Of a DNA stretch of 64,000 nucleotides, positions 14,753-23,766 are shown piece after piece. The notes under the pieces were generated by a model. It had not been told where the DNA came from. It ran no database searches and saw nothing but the letters and a program-made list of their open reading frames with translations. The number at the start of each line of letters is the position of its first letter. Position 1 is the first letter of the stretch. Where the stretch lies: NCBI RefSeq assembly GCF_003063455.1, contig NZ_NESN01000004.1, positions 186,001 through 250,000 on the forward strand, given 5' to 3'. Origin of the DNA: Limnohabitans parvus II-B4 (lineage in GTDB: Bacteria > Pseudomonadota > Gammaproteobacteria > Burkholderiales > Burkholderiaceae_C). A program made the position numbers and the translations under genes.

Positions 14753-15724
14753 TCAATCCGAGGGGCGGAACCCCAGCACGATGACGGGAGGCACACGACC
14801 ATCGGTGTCCTTGGGCAAGATTTCCGTTTTGTCGATGGCGCGCAGCACAGCGTCATCCCACGCTTTGTTGCCGCTCGGTTGCGCGATGCGGCGGCTCAAA
14901 ATCATGCCGTCTGGGGCGACCTTGACTTCGACCTCTGCCCGCGGGTTGCCCACCACATCGCCGGGGTAGGTGATGTTGGGTTTGATGCGACCGACCAAGC
15001 GGCCTGCATAGCTGGCGGAAGGGCCTGATGATTTGAGTGCGGTGCCCGTGGCGTTTTCGCCACCGGAGGCCCCCGCCATGCCTTGCATGCGTTTGAGGTT
15101 TTCTTTGCGCAGCGCGTCCGTGCGTGCGGCATCGGCCTTTTCAGCGTTGGCTTTTTCGGCGGCTTTTTTCTTGTCGCGTTCTTTCTCTTCTTGTGCTTTT
15201 TTCTCTTTGGCCGCTTTTTCTTTGGCTTTGTCTTCTTTCTCGCGCTCTTTTTCTCGTTCCTTGCGCTTGAGTTCAGCCTTTTCATTTTCAGCCTTTTCCT
15301 TGGCGGCCTTCTCTTTTTCGGCCTTCAGCTTTTCAGCTTTCTCGGCTTCTTTCTTTTTTTCTTGTTGTTTTTTCTTTTCGAGCGCGATTTGGGCGTCCAG
15401 CCTCTCTTGCGCCAGATCGGGGGCAGGCGGTGGCGGTGGGGTGGGTTTGGCAGGTTTAGGCTGAGGAGCGGGTTCCGGCTCGGGCGCTGGCTCCGGCTCC
15501 GGCTCCGGTGGCGGTTCTTGCAGCCTTGGGGCTGCGGCCTGCGGTGTGGCGGACCACAGCTCGGCTTCGGCTTGCACGGTTTGCGTTTGTGTTTTCCAGG
15601 CCGTGGCCAGGCCCAAGGCCAAGAACAGCAGCGCGTGCACCAAGCCTGCGGTCAGCCAAGCGCGGCCCGCACCGGGCTGAGGTGGCGGGGCAAATTCGAG
15701 GTGCGGGGCGGCCTTGGCGTTCAA
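14753..15724 (-). CDS. tolA: Cell envelope integrity protein TolA (TonB/TolA family)
   Basis: The 323-residue protein has one N-terminal transmembrane helix (L-V-H-A-L-L-F-L-A-L-G-L), a Pro/Glu-rich stretch, a very long Lys/Glu/Ala-rich helix (about 115-225) and a C-terminal TonB/TolA-type globular domain with G-N-P-R-A-E-V-E-V-K-V and R-A-I-D-K. TolA links the TolQR motor to outer-membrane Pal during division. I choose the TTG at 15724 because GAGG lies eight bases upstream, beginning in the tolR stop. The upstream ATG at 15781 would overlap tolR by 47 bases and add an un-TolA-like N-terminus. The usual next genes, tolB and pal, are absent. Confidence 0.87.
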   Translation of the reverse strand: MNAKAAPHLEFAPPPQPGAGRAWLTAGLVHALLFLALGLATAWKTQTQTVQAEAELWSATPQAAAPRLQEPPPEPEPEPAPEPEPAPQPKPAKPTPPPPPAPDLAQERLDAQIALEKKKQQEKKKEAEKAEKLKAEKEKAAKEKAENEKAELKRKEREKEREKEDKAKEKAAKEKKAQEEKERDKKKAAEKANAEKADAARTDALRKENLKRMQGMAGASGGENATGTALKSSGPSASYAGRLVGRIKPNITYPGDVVGNPRAEVEVKVAPDGMILSRRIAQPSGNKAWDDAVLRAIDKTEILPKDTDGRVPPVIVLGFRPSD

Positions 15725-15734
15725 ACCCGAGTCC

Positions 15735-16154
15735 TCAAGGGGCCAGTTGAACCGACAAGCCCACGCGTGCAATGCCCGCACGCTGCAGGCTGTCCATGAC
15801 TTGCACCACGGTCTCGTATTTCACCGTGCGGTCGGCGCTGATGACGACGGCCGTGTTTTGCTCGTCGCCGACCAGACGCTTGACGCTGGCGGCCACGCTG
15901 GGCAGGGTGGCGGAGTCGGTTTTGCCGTCACTCACCAGCTCCAGCCGTTCGTCTTTTTGGATCACGATCTGGATGACTTTGTCGGGTTGTTTGGCGGCTT
16001 TGCCCACGCTGGGCAGGTCGACCACGCTGGGTGTGATCATGGGCGCGGTCACCATGAAAATGATGAGCAGCACCAACATCACGTCGATGAAGGGCACCAT
16101 GTTGATTTCGGCGATGGTGCGGCGTCCGCGACCCCGGGATGAGACGGCTGGCAT
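15735..16154 (-). CDS. tolR: TolR/ExbD family protein
   Basis: The 139-residue protein has one N-terminal membrane helix containing I-D-V-M-L-V-L-L-I-I-F-M. The conserved Asp in this helix is needed for proton-driven function in TolR and ExbD. A periplasmic domain follows, ending in V-I-S-A-D-R-T-V-K-Y and a short tail. With TolQ it forms the inner-membrane motor that energises TolA. AAGGAAA lies upstream of the ATG. It lies 12 bases after tolQ and 10 before tolA, so the three are co-transcribed. Confidence 0.95.
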   Translation of the reverse strand: MPAVSSRGRGRRTIAEINMVPFIDVMLVLLIIFMVTAPMITPSVVDLPSVGKAAKQPDKVIQIVIQKDERLELVSDGKTDSATLPSVAASVKRLVGDEQNTAVVISADRTVKYETVVQVMDSLQRAGIARVGLSVQLAP

Positions 16155-16166
16155 GGGTGGTTTCCT

Positions 16167-16865
16167 TCAGTGACCCGAAGCCGAGCTGTTGGCCCCGCCC
16201 AGGCTGCGCTGCAGGATGTTGGAGAACTCTTCGATGAAGGTTTCCAGCTTGATGGCGATGCGGTCCACGTCGTGCGAAAAACGGTTGTAGGCCAGCACGG
16301 CCGGGATGGCCGAGAACAAGCCAATGGCGGTGGCAATCAGCGCTTCGGCAATGCCGGGGGCCACGGTGGCCAGGGTCACTTGCTGCAAGCTGGCCAAGCC
16401 TGTGAAGGCGTGCATGATGCCCCACACGGTGCCAAACAAGCCGACATAGGGCGAGATGGAGCCGACCGAGGCCAGAAATGCCAGTTGCGATTCGGCCACG
16501 TCCATCTCGCGCTGGAAGCTCGCGCGCATGGCGCGGCGTGCACCGTCGAGCAGGGTGCCCGCGTCGCTGATGTGGCGCTCGCGCAGTTTTTGGTATTCGC
16601 GCATGCCGCTGGCAAAAATCCGCTCCATGGGGCCAGACAGTTTGGCGTTTTGGCTGGCCGCGTTGAACAGCTCATTGAGGCTGGTGCCTGACCAAAAGAG
16701 GCGTTCAAACTCTTCGTTCAGGTTTTTGATGCGCTTGATGGCTCCGAGCTTGCGCACGATGGCAGCCCAGCTGGTAACAGAGATGGTCAGCAGCAGCAAG
16801 ACCACCAGCTGCACGACAAAACTGGCGTGCAAAAGCAGCGAGACGATGGACATGTCTTGGTTCAT
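16167..16865 (-). CDS. tolQ: TolQ, inner-membrane motor protein
   Basis: The 232-residue protein belongs to the MotA/TolQ/ExbB proton channel family. Three membrane helices are visible: one near the N-terminus (about 10-35) and two near 130-200, the last with G-I-A-E-A-L-I-A-T-A-I-G-L. It starts M-N-Q-D-M-S, and its ATG overlaps the ybgC stop in an ATGA junction. A longer frame reaching 16928 lies inside ybgC and is rejected. The channel uses proton flow to drive TolA movements that pull the outer membrane inwards at division. Confidence 0.96.
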   Translation of the reverse strand: MNQDMSIVSLLLHASFVVQLVVLLLLTISVTSWAAIVRKLGAIKRIKNLNEEFERLFWSGTSLNELFNAASQNAKLSGPMERIFASGMREYQKLRERHISDAGTLLDGARRAMRASFQREMDVAESQLAFLASVGSISPYVGLFGTVWGIMHAFTGLASLQQVTLATVAPGIAEALIATAIGLFSAIPAVLAYNRFSHDVDRIAIKLETFIEEFSNILQRSLGGANSSASGH

Positions 16866-17293
16866 TTCAGGGCTTCCAGAACGGGGGCCGGAATGCGGCC
16901 CGGTTTCAATGTGGTGGCGTCGACCCAACCCAGGCGTATGGTGCCTTCGGCCAGCAGTCGGTCGGTTTGGCCCTCGGCGCGCAAGTAGGCACGCTGGGCA
17001 ATGGTCAAACTGGCTTTGCCGCCGCTTTGCAGCTCGGCGGTCACGATCAAGGTGTCGTCCAGGCGGGCGGGCGAGTGGTATTTGACGGCGGTTTCACTCA
17101 CCACAAACATGCCACCCGATTCGTCGCGCAGCACCTGTTGGCCAAAGCCGAGCGCGCGCAGCCATTCGGTGCGGGCGCGCTCAAAGAACTTCAGGTAGTT
17201 GGCATAAAACACGATGCCACCCGCGTCGGTGTCTTCCCAATAGATGCGGATGGGGTGCTGGAAAGCGGCGTTGATTTCCGCAGAGATGCTCAT
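16862..17293 (-). CDS. ybgC: YbgC-type acyl-CoA thioesterase
   Basis: The 143-residue protein has the hot-dog fold of 4-hydroxybenzoyl-CoA thioesterases, with E-D-T-D-A-G-G-I-V-F-Y at residues 20-30 and F-E-R-A-R-T-E-W-L after it. The Asp in this motif is catalytic in the family. YbgC hydrolyses acyl-CoA or acyl-ACP thioesters and is almost always the first gene of the tol operon. The start at 17293 overlaps the aminotransferase stop by four bases (ATGA). A longer frame to 17503 runs antiparallel into the upstream gene and is not supported. Confidence 0.95.
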   Translation of the reverse strand: MSISAEINAAFQHPIRIYWEDTDAGGIVFYANYLKFFERARTEWLRALGFGQQVLRDESGGMFVVSETAVKYHSPARLDDTLIVTAELQSGGKASLTIAQRAYLRAEGQTDRLLAEGTIRLGWVDATTLKPGRIPAPVLEALK

Positions 17294-18477
17294 GGCTGCA
17301 ACCACGCTTTCAGGCGGGCAATGGCGGTTTGCAACTCGGCCATCGAATTGGCGGTGGAAAAACGCACAAAGCTGGCCGTCTGGTCGGTGCCAAAGTCGCG
17401 CCCGGGGGTGATGGCCACATGGGCATGTTCCAGCGCGGCAAAGGCAAAGTCCCAGCTGTCTTTGAGGCCCAACTTTTGGCAGGCGGCGCTGCAGTCGGCC
17501 CAAGCATAAAACGCACCATCGGGGGCGACAGGCACGGACAAGCCCAGCTCGTTCAAGGCCGGAATGAAGTAGTCGCGCCGGGCTTTGAACTCGGCACGGC
17601 GGCGTTCGTATTCGGCCAGGCTCTCGGGCTCAAAGCAGGCCAGGGCCGCCTGTTGCGCCACGGTGCTGGCGCAAATGAACAGGTTTTGCGCCAGGCGCTC
17701 CAGCACAGGCGTGAGCTGCTCAGGCACCACCAGCCAGCCCAGACGCCAACCGGTCATGTTGAAGTATTTGCTGAAGCTGTTGATGCTGATGACGTCGTCG
17801 CCCAGGGCGAGGGCGCTTTGGCCGAATTGTTCGTCGTGGCTCAGGCCCAGATAAATTTCGTCGATCAAGGTGATGCCGCCACGGCTGCGCACCACTTCCA
17901 TGATGCGGCGCAGCTCGGCCGGATCGATCGAGGTGCCTGTGGGGTTGGACGGGGAGGCCAGCAAGACGCCACGGGTTTTCGGGCCCCAAGCAGCGGCCAC
18001 CTTGGCGGCGCTGAGCTGGAACCGCTCTTCGGCCGTGGTGGGCAGTAAGACCGCGGTGCCTTCTGCGGCACTCACAAAGTGGCGGTTGCAGGGGTAACTC
18101 GGGTCGGGCATGAGGATTTCATCGCCCCGGTCAATCAGCGCGAGACACGCCAATTGCAGCGCCGCCGATGCGCCCGCGGTGACCACGATGCGGCTGGCAG
18201 GCACTTGCACGCCAAAGCGCTGCGCGTACCAGTGGCTGATGGCTTGGCGCAGCGCATCCAGGCCCAGCGCGGGGGTGTATTGGGTGTGCCCGCCTTCGAT
18301 GGCTGCTTGTGCAGCTTCTTGCACGCGGGGTGGGGCGGTGAAGTCGGGTTCGCCGATGTTCAAAAAAACCACCGGTCGGTCGGTGTGGGCGACCTCGCGG
18401 GCTTTTTGCGAGGCGGCTTTCGCCACTTCCATCACATAAAACGGCTCTATGCGTTCGGCACGTTCGGAGATGCGCAT
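17290..18477 (-). CDS. Class I/II pyridoxal-phosphate aminotransferase
   Basis: The 395-residue protein starts M-R-I-S-E-R and is a fold-type I aminotransferase. S-F-S-K-Y-F-N-M-T-G-W-R-L-G-W holds the PLP lysine (Lys237). S-P-S-N-P-T-G around 175-181, Asp206 and Tyr209 are the other cofactor contacts, and the C-terminal R-F-S arginine should bind the substrate carboxylate. It resembles aspartate or broad-specificity aromatic aminotransferases; the exact amino acid cannot be read from sequence. The reading frame extends to 18684 but that part lies within nusB; ATG 18477 falls 11 bases after the nusB stop. The gene sits between nusB and ybgC in a run of coupled genes. Confidence 0.93.
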   Translation of the reverse strand: MRISERAERIEPFYVMEVAKAASQKAREVAHTDRPVVFLNIGEPDFTAPPRVQEAAQAAIEGGHTQYTPALGLDALRQAISHWYAQRFGVQVPASRIVVTAGASAALQLACLALIDRGDEILMPDPSYPCNRHFVSAAEGTAVLLPTTAEERFQLSAAKVAAAWGPKTRGVLLASPSNPTGTSIDPAELRRIMEVVRSRGGITLIDEIYLGLSHDEQFGQSALALGDDVISINSFSKYFNMTGWRLGWLVVPEQLTPVLERLAQNLFICASTVAQQAALACFEPESLAEYERRRAEFKARRDYFIPALNELGLSVPVAPDGAFYAWADCSAACQKLGLKDSWDFAFAALEHAHVAITPGRDFGTDQTASFVRFSTANSMAELQTAIARLKAWLQP

Positions 18478-18488
18478 GGCCTGGGCGT

Positions 18489-19013
18489 TTATTTGGCGCG
18501 GCCGGACTGGCGGTCGGCTTGCACTTCGGCGCTGCGCAACTCGGGGGCCAAGCCACCCAGCACGGCGTTCACATATTTGTGGCCGTCGGTGCCGCCAAAG
18601 TCTTTGGCCAGCTCGATGCACTCGTTCAGCACCACGCGCCAAGGCACGTCCAAGCAGTGCTGCATTTCGTAAACACCGATCCACATGATGGCGTGCTCAA
18701 CGGGGGAGATTTCGGCAAAGTGACGGTCCAGCTTGGGCGCGATCATCGCGTCGAGTGCTGTGGCTTGCTCGATGCAGCCATAAAGCAATGCGTCGTAGTG
18801 GGCCGAGTCGGCTTTGTGAAAACCCGACAGGTCGCGGGTGAAGACATCGATGTCTGAGGCTTCGTTGCGGCCCACGATGTGCTGGTACAGCGCCTGCAGC
18901 GCAAACTCGCGTGAGCGGCTGCGGGCGGGCTTGGCGGACGACTTGCGCGTGCCTGCGGCTGCGGGCGATGCACTTGCCGCTGTGGTGTCCGGCGTGCTGT
19001 TCTGGTCGGTCAT
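18489..19013 (-). CDS. nusB: Transcription antitermination protein NusB
   Basis: The 174-residue protein has an N-terminal Ala/Ser-rich extension of about 30 residues, then the all-helical NusB fold ([14 protein letters not shown] through [12 protein letters not shown]). NusB binds boxA RNA with ribosomal protein S10 and keeps rRNA transcription going. Its ATG shares one base with the ribH TGA. The ribH-nusB pairing is classic across proteobacteria. The N-terminal extension is longer than in E. coli (139 residues) but common in Burkholderiales. Confidence 0.96.
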   Translation of the reverse strand: MTDQNSTPDTTAASASPAAAGTRKSSAKPARSRSREFALQALYQHIVGRNEASDIDVFTRDLSGFHKADSAHYDALLYGCIEQATALDAMIAPKLDRHFAEISPVEHAIMWIGVYEMQHCLDVPWRVVLNECIELAKDFGGTDGHKYVNAVLGGLAPELRSAEVQADRQSGRAK

Positions 19014-19510
19014 CAGGTGTTCTCTTCGTCGTCAAATTCTTCGGCCAGGTCGGCCGACAGGTCGTCCATGATGCAGGCCATTTCAACGGCCACACGAGCA
19101 GCGTCGCGACCTTTTTCGGTCTGCCGCACGATGGCTTGTTCCAGGTTTTCGGTGGTCAAGATCGCGTTGGCGATCGGCAGGTTGTAGTCCAGCGACACGC
19201 GGCTCACGCCAGCGCCCGACTCGTTGGCGACCAGCTCGAAGTGGTAGGTCTCGCCACGGATGATGCAGCCCAGCGCGATCAGCGCGTCGTATTCGGCCCG
19301 CTCGGCCATGGCCTGCAGGGCCACGGGCACTTCCAGAGCGCCAGGCACCATGACATGGTCGATGCTGGTCACGCCCAGAGCTTCGAGTTCTTCGATGCAG
19401 GCTTTGGCCAGGGCATTGGTGATGTCTTCGTTGAATCGGGCCTGCACGATGCCGATGTGCAGAAATTGCCCGTCGAGTTCTTGTTCTGTGCCTTTGTTCG
19501 CTTCGAGCAT
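19013..19510 (-). CDS. ribH: 6,7-dimethyl-8-ribityllumazine synthase
   Basis: The 165-residue protein catalyses the penultimate step of riboflavin synthesis, joining the ribityl-pyrimidine and dihydroxybutanone phosphate. Recognisable motifs are [31 protein letters not shown] (with the catalytic His) and [12 protein letters not shown] 19510 is two bases after the ribBA stop; the frame reaches 19612 only by running into ribBA. A short acidic tail (E-E-F-D-D-E-E-N-T) extends the C-terminus. Confidence 0.97.
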   Translation of the reverse strand: MLEANKGTEQELDGQFLHIGIVQARFNEDITNALAKACIEELEALGVTSIDHVMVPGALEVPVALQAMAERAEYDALIALGCIIRGETYHFELVANESGAGVSRVSLDYNLPIANAILTTENLEQAIVRQTEKGRDAARVAVEMACIMDDLSADLAEEFDDEENT

Positions 19511-19512
19511 GT

Positions 19513-20640
19513 TTATTCCTTGGGGATGTAGCCAGTGATTTCGAGGCCGTAGCCGGTCATGCTGGGCATGCGGCGGGGCTGGCCCATGAGTTTCATTTTG
19601 TGCACGCCGCATTCGCGCAGGATTTGCGCGCCCACACCGTAGGTGCGCAGGTCCATCTTGCCGCGCTCGGGCGCTTGTGCCGAGCGGGCGCGGCCTTCAA
19701 ACTGGGCCAGCAACTGGTCGGCCGACTCGCCGCAGTTGAGCAACACGGCCACGCCGCAGCCTTGTGCGTTGAGGTACTGCAAGCTGGTGTCCAGACTCCA
19801 AGAGTGCATGGAGCGGTTGACTTCGAGCGCGTCGAGCACCGACAGCGGTTCGTGCACACGCACCGGCACTTCGGTGTCGGCAGACCATTGACCTTTGACC
19901 AAGGCCAGGTGCACGGTCTGGCTGGGTTGGTCACGGAAGGCGTGGGCGGTGAATTCACCGTGGGCGGTTTGCAGACTGCGGCTGCCGATGCGCTCGACGA
20001 GCGATTCGTTGCGGCTGCGGTATTGGATCAGGTCGGCAATCGTGCCGATTTTCAGGCCGTGCTCGGCAGCGAAGATTTGCAAGTCCGGCAGGCGGGCCAT
20101 GGTGCCGTCGTCTTTCATGATCTCGCAGATCACGGAAGAAGGGGAGCAGCCAGCCATGGCGGCCAGGTCGCAACCGGCTTCGGTGTGGCCTGCACGCATG
20201 AGCACACCGCCGTCTACGGCTTGCAGCGGGAAGATGTGGCCCGGTTGCACCAGGTCGGTCGGTACGGCATTTTTGGCCACGGCCACTTGCACGGTTTTGG
20301 CGCGGTCCGCGGCCGAGATGCCGGTGGTCACGCCTTCGGCGGCCTCGATGGACACGGTGAAGGCGGTGCTGTAGACGGTGCCGTTGCGGGCGGCCATGGG
20401 CGGCAGTTTGAGGAATTCGCAGCGCTCGCGGGTGAGCGTCAAGCAAATCAGGCCCCGGCCAAAGCGGGCCATGAAATTGATGGCTTCGGGCGTGACGTGG
20501 TCAGACGCCAAGACCAGATCACCTTCGTTTTCACGGTCTTCTTCGTCGACCAGGATCACGATGCGGCCGGCTTTCATTTCGGCCACGATCTCTTCGACAG
20601 GCGAGATCGCCACGGGGGTCAGTTGCGCGGGGGCGTTCAT
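19513..20640 (-). CDS. ribBA: RibBA-type protein: 3,4-dihydroxy-2-butanone-4-phosphate synthase with degenerate GTP cyclohydrolase II domain
   Basis: Of 375 residues, the first 200 form an intact Rib[12 protein letters not shown] and [11 protein letters not shown] bind metal and ribulose 5-phosphate. The C-terminal half aligns with RibA (GTP cyclohydrolase II) but lacks its zinc site and active-site arginine motif. Where RibA has R-V-H-S-E-C-L-T-G-D and C-D-C, this protein has [10 protein letters not shown] with no cysteines, and R-Q-E-G-R-G-I-G-L is absent. It should therefore be monofunctional RibB with a RibX-like tail; a separate ribA must exist elsewhere. It overlaps ribE by four bases and precedes ribH by two. 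Confidence 0.93.
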   Translation of the reverse strand: MNAPAQLTPVAISPVEEIVAEMKAGRIVILVDEEDRENEGDLVLASDHVTPEAINFMARFGRGLICLTLTRERCEFLKLPPMAARNGTVYSTAFTVSIEAAEGVTTGISAADRAKTVQVAVAKNAVPTDLVQPGHIFPLQAVDGGVLMRAGHTEAGCDLAAMAGCSPSSVICEIMKDDGTMARLPDLQIFAAEHGLKIGTIADLIQYRSRNESLVERIGSRSLQTAHGEFTAHAFRDQPSQTVHLALVKGQWSADTEVPVRVHEPLSVLDALEVNRSMHSWSLDTSLQYLNAQGCGVAVLLNCGESADQLLAQFEGRARSAQAPERGKMDLRTYGVGAQILRECGVHKMKLMGQPRRMPSMTGYGLEITGYIPKE

Positions 20641-21275
20641 GCTGTGTCTTTCTGGATCAGTCCGGCGCTGAGCATGCGCTCAACATAGCGGGCCACGGTG
20701 TCGATTTCGAGGTTGACCCGGCTGCCAGCTTGGAGGCTACCGAGGGCGGTGTTGTCCACGGTGTGCGGGATCAGGTTGATGCTGATTTCGCAGCCATTGG
20801 CCAGATCGGCCACCTTGTTCACCGTCAGGCTCACGCCGTTGACGGTGATCGAGCCTTTGTAGGCAAGGTATTTGGCCAGGGCATGGGGTGCCAAAATGCG
20901 CAGTTCCCAACTTTCACCGATTTGCTCGAAGTGGCTGATTTGGCCCACGCCATCCACATGGCCCGACACGATGTGCCCACCCAGACGGTCATGGGCACGC
21001 AGCGCTTTTTCGAGGTTGACGGTGCCTTCTCTGTCCAAACCGCTGGTTTTATCCAGCGATTCGGCCGAGATGTCGATCGTGAACTGACGGCTCTCGGGGC
21101 TGAAGGTGGTGACGGTCATGCAAGCGCCGTTCAAGGCGATGCTGTCGCCCAGGCCCACATCGTAAAGGTACCCGGCGGGGGCCTCGATGGTGAGGCGCTT
21201 GCCGTGGTGTAAAGAGCGACCCAGGTCGTGAATGGCGACGATTCGCCCCACGCCGGTGATGATTCCGGTGAACAT
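20637..21275 (-). CDS. ribE: Riboflavin synthase alpha subunit
   Basis: The 212-residue protein has the two tandem lumazine-binding repeats of riboflavin synthase, each opening with a G-I-(I/V)-x-G-V-G type turn: [12 protein letters not shown] at the start and [13 protein letters not shown] near residue 100. It dismutates two lumazines to riboflavin. It is the first gene of the minus-strand rib-nusB-tol run. The 187-bp gap to phaR holds the promoters of both directions. I looked for the conserved FMN riboswitch there and did not find it. Confidence 0.96.
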   Translation of the reverse strand: MFTGIITGVGRIVAIHDLGRSLHHGKRLTIEAPAGYLYDVGLGDSIALNGACMTVTTFSPESRQFTIDISAESLDKTSGLDREGTVNLEKALRAHDRLGGHIVSGHVDGVGQISHFEQIGESWELRILAPHALAKYLAYKGSITVNGVSLTVNKVADLANGCEISINLIPHTVDNTALGSLQAGSRVNLEIDTVARYVERMLSAGLIQKDTA

Positions 21276-21406
21276 AGCTGTCTATTTTCGCAGGTAATGA
21301 GGGTTAATCGGGGAGGGCGGCAACAAAAAAGCGCACTGTAGCTTCATCGCGTGTCTGCCTGGTTGGATCAGGGTTAACCAAGGCTCGAGCTGCCCGGGCA
21401 TGTGCC

Positions 21407-21424
21407 TAGAATGTTGCATTGCAG
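21407..21424 (+). promoter_or_regulatory. phaR -10 element with overlapping PhaR-like operator
   Basis: TAGAAT at 21407-21412 is a good -10 element. TTGCATTGCAG at 21414-21424 follows at once and is one base off the CTGC-N3-GCAG motif reported for PhaR binding. A PhaR bound here would sit on the transcription start and block it, giving the autorepression known for this family. The operator call is inference from motif and position. Confidence 0.45.
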
Positions 21425-21462
21425 CAGATTTGCTATTTACAGTCACTCATCAGGAGTTTTCA

Positions 21463-22032
21463 TTGTCGGTCAAGCCCCCAGTCAAGTCGATCAAAACAGC
21501 CAGCACACCCGCGGCAGCGGATGTCCGGACGATCAAGAAATACCCCAATCGGCGCTTGTACGACACACAAACCTCCTCCTACGTGACCCTGGCCGAGATC
21601 AAAAAACTGGTCATGGCGGCGTCCCCTGTGGTCGTGCTGGATGCCAAAACGGGTGAAGACCTGACGCGCTCTATCTTGCTGCAGATCATTTTGGAAGAGG
21701 AATCTGCAGGCGTGCCCATGTTCAGCGAAGCGGTGTTGTCCAACATCATCCGGTTTTATGGCCATGCCATGCAGGGGCACATGGGCTCTTATTTAGAGAA
21801 CCACGTCCAGTCCTTCATGGATTGGCAAAGCAAACTGGGTGAATCCAGCCCGGCCCTGAGCCCGGAAGTCTGGGCGCAGTTCATGCAGTGGCAGACGCCG
21901 CTGATGCAAAACATGTTTTCGGGATTGGCCAATCCGTCCCAAAACGTCATGGCGCAGATGCAGGAACAGATGCAAAAGCAAATCCAGAAGAACACGGAGC
22001 AGTTGCTCGGCGTCATGGGTTTAAGGACTTGA
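21463..22032 (+). CDS. phaR: Polyhydroxyalkanoate synthesis repressor PhaR
   Basis: The 189-residue protein has the PHB accumulation regulatory N-terminal domain, with I-K-K-Y-P-N-R-R-L-Y-D-T and S-S-Y-V-T-L near residues 21-40. A second domain and a Gln/Met-rich helical tail (M-Q-E-Q-M-Q-K-Q-I-Q) follow. PhaR binds DNA and PHB granules, releasing phasin expression when polymer forms. The start is the TTG at 21463, with AGGAG six bases upstream. An ATG at 21400 would add 21 un-family-like residues and begins upstream of the -10 element, so it is rejected. The organism is therefore a likely PHB producer. Confidence 0.92.
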   Translation: MSVKPPVKSIKTASTPAAADVRTIKKYPNRRLYDTQTSSYVTLAEIKKLVMAASPVVVLDAKTGEDLTRSILLQIILEEESAGVPMFSEAVLSNIIRFYGHAMQGHMGSYLENHVQSFMDWQSKLGESSPALSPEVWAQFMQWQTPLMQNMFSGLANPSQNVMAQMQEQMQKQIQKNTEQLLGVMGLRT

Positions 22033-22077
22033 TGGGCGCAACATGTCCTTTTGTCACAACGCAGACGTTTTTGCGGG

Positions 22078-22083
22078 GACAAT
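22078..22083 (+). promoter_or_regulatory. Putative -10 element of rimO with near-leaderless start
   Basis: GACAAT is followed by six bases (GCGGGC) and the rimO ATG. This is the same spacing as at the DUF599 and yhbY genes, so transcription would begin at about the start codon. No ribosome-binding sequence precedes this ATG, which fits leaderless translation. Confidence 0.45.
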
Positions 22084-22089
22084 GCGGGC

Positions 22090-23487
22090 ATGAGTGAAAT
22101 GACTGCAACTGCCCCCCTCCCGACCCCGAAAGTGGGTTTTGTCAGCCTGGGCTGCCCCAAGGCGCTGACCGATTCCGAACTGATCCTGACGCAATTGAGT
22201 GCAGAGGGTTATCAGACTTCCAAAACTTTTGAGGGTGCTGACCTGGTCATCGTCAACACCTGTGGCTTCATCGACGAAGCCATCAAGGAAAGTTTGGACA
22301 CGATTGCCGAGGCGCTCAATACCAACGGCAAAGTGATCGTGACCGGTTGCCTCGGCGCTAAAACAGCCGAGGGCGGTGGCAATATGGTCTTGGAAACGCA
22401 CCCCAGCGTGCTGGCCGTGACCGGGCCCCACGCCACGCAAGAGGTGATGGACGCAGTGCACACCCATTTGCCCAAGCCCCACGATCCGTTTCTGGACTTG
22501 GTGCCTGGTGGTTTTGGCGAGGCTGGCCTCAAACTCACGCCGCGCCACTATGCGTATTTGAAGATCAGCGAAGGCTGCAACCACCGCTGCACGTTTTGCA
22601 TCATCCCGTCCATGCGCGGCGACTTGGTCTCTCGTCCGATTGGCGATGTGCTGAAAGAAGCCAAGGCCTTGTTTGAGGGCGGTGTGAAAGAGTTGCTGGT
22701 CATCAGTCAGGACACTTCGGCTTATGGGGTGGATGTGAAGTACCGAACCGGTTTTTGGGACGGTAAACCGGTCAAGACCCGTATGCTGGAGTTGGTGCAG
22801 ACGCTGGGCGAGATGGCCCGCGCGCACGATGCCTGGGTGCGCCTGCACTACGTTTACCCTTATCCCAGTGTGGACGACATCATTCCACTCATGGCCCAGG
22901 GACTGGTGTTGCCGTATCTGGATGTGCCTTTCCAGCACAGTCACCCCGATGTGCTCAAACGCATGAAGCGTCCTGCCAGCGGCGAGAAAAACCTCGAGCG
23001 CATCCAGCGCTGGCGAGAACTGTGCCCCGAGTTGGTGATTCGCAGCACCTTCATTGCCGGCTTTCCGGGAGAGACAGAAGAAGAGTTTCAGCACCTGCTG
23101 GACTTTTTGCGCGAAGCGCAAATCGACCGGGCGGGTTGCTTTGCTTATAGCCCTGTCAAAGGCGCCACGGCCAATGAGCTGCCGGGTATGCTGCCCGAGG
23201 CGCTGCGCGAAGAGCGCCGCGCCCGTTTCATGGCGGTGGCTGAAGAGGTCTCTATTGCCCGTTTGCAGCAGCGCGTGGGTTCAACCATGCAGGTGTTGGT
23301 CGACTCTGCACCGGCCATGGGCCGGCGCGGTGGTGTGGGGCGCAGCTTTGGCGATGCCCCCGAAATCGACGGCGTGGTGCGTTTGTTACCGCCCGAGAAG
23401 CTGAGCAAAACACTCAAAGTGGGTGAGTTCACCCGCGCCCGTATCGTCAGCGTGGAAGGCCACGACCTGGTGGGGGTGCCGGTTTGA
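22090..23487 (+). CDS. rimO: Ribosomal protein S12 methylthiotransferase RimO
   Basis: The 465-residue radical SAM enzyme adds a methylthio group to Asp88 of ribosomal protein S12. The N-terminal UPF0004 domain carries three cluster cysteines ([23 protein letters not shown]). The radical SAM motif C-N-H-R-C-T-F-C lies near residue 165, followed by P-S-M-R-G. A C-terminal TRAM RNA-binding domain ends the protein. ALTDSE after the first cysteine separates RimO from the tRNA enzyme MiaB. ATG 22090 is chosen because it opens right after the -10 element; the earlier ATG at 22051 lies upstream of it. Confidence 0.95.
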   Translation: MSEMTATAPLPTPKVGFVSLGCPKALTDSELILTQLSAEGYQTSKTFEGADLVIVNTCGFIDEAIKESLDTIAEALNTNGKVIVTGCLGAKTAEGGGNMVLETHPSVLAVTGPHATQEVMDAVHTHLPKPHDPFLDLVPGGFGEAGLKLTPRHYAYLKISEGCNHRCTFCIIPSMRGDLVSRPIGDVLKEAKALFEGGVKELLVISQDTSAYGVDVKYRTGFWDGKPVKTRMLELVQTLGEMARAHDAWVRLHYVYPYPSVDDIIPLMAQGLVLPYLDVPFQHSHPDVLKRMKRPASGEKNLERIQRWRELCPELVIRSTFIAGFPGETEEEFQHLLDFLREAQIDRAGCFAYSPVKGATANELPGMLPEALREERRARFMAVAEEVSIARLQQRVGSTMQVLVDSAPAMGRRGGVGRSFGDAPEIDGVVRLLPPEKLSKTLKVGEFTRARIVSVEGHDLVGVPV

Positions 23488-23598
23488 TGGTGTGCGGCGC
23501 GCCGGGGGGCCGCCTTCAGGCGGCCCGGTTGCGTCGCGTGCAGTCGGGCTGGAATGCCTTGTGTTTTGAAGGCACGGGAAATACCGCAGACAACAAAA

Positions 23599-23635
23599 AA
23601 GCCGTTGATCAGAAATCAACGGCTTGTTGTGTTTT
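23599..23635 (-). terminator. Terminator between rimO and tRNA-Leu, oriented for the tRNA
   Basis: An 11-bp stem (AAGCCGTTGAT with ATCAACGGCTT) has a five-base loop. On the minus strand it is followed by six T, which fits the tRNA-Leu gene that ends 24 bases before the stem. On the plus strand the stem is followed by a broken T run (GTTGTGTTTTT), so it may also stop rimO transcription. Confidence 0.85.
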
Positions 23636-23658
23636 TAACTTATCTGATTCGATAAGAT

Positions 23659-23743
<85 letters not shown>

Positions 23744-23760
23744 GCCTCAGGAATTAAAGG

Positions 23761-23766
23761 ATTGTA
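23761..23766 (-). promoter_or_regulatory. Putative -10 element of tRNA-Leu inside the rnr start codon
   Basis: On the minus strand TACAAT lies 17 bases upstream of the tRNA 5' end. It overlaps the TTG start codon of rnr (23762-23764). No strong -35 is seen. The tRNA must be transcribed from within the first codons of rnr, because no other space exists. Confidence 0.5.

Noticed and set aside
15083..15799. A 238-codon plus-strand frame rich in Phe and Leu opposite tolA
   Set aside because: It is the complement of the Lys/Glu-rich TolA helix, which creates a false membrane-protein appearance.
21276..21462. FMN riboswitch upstream of ribE
   Set aside because: The conserved FMN aptamer sequences and paired stems are not present on the minus strand of this gap.
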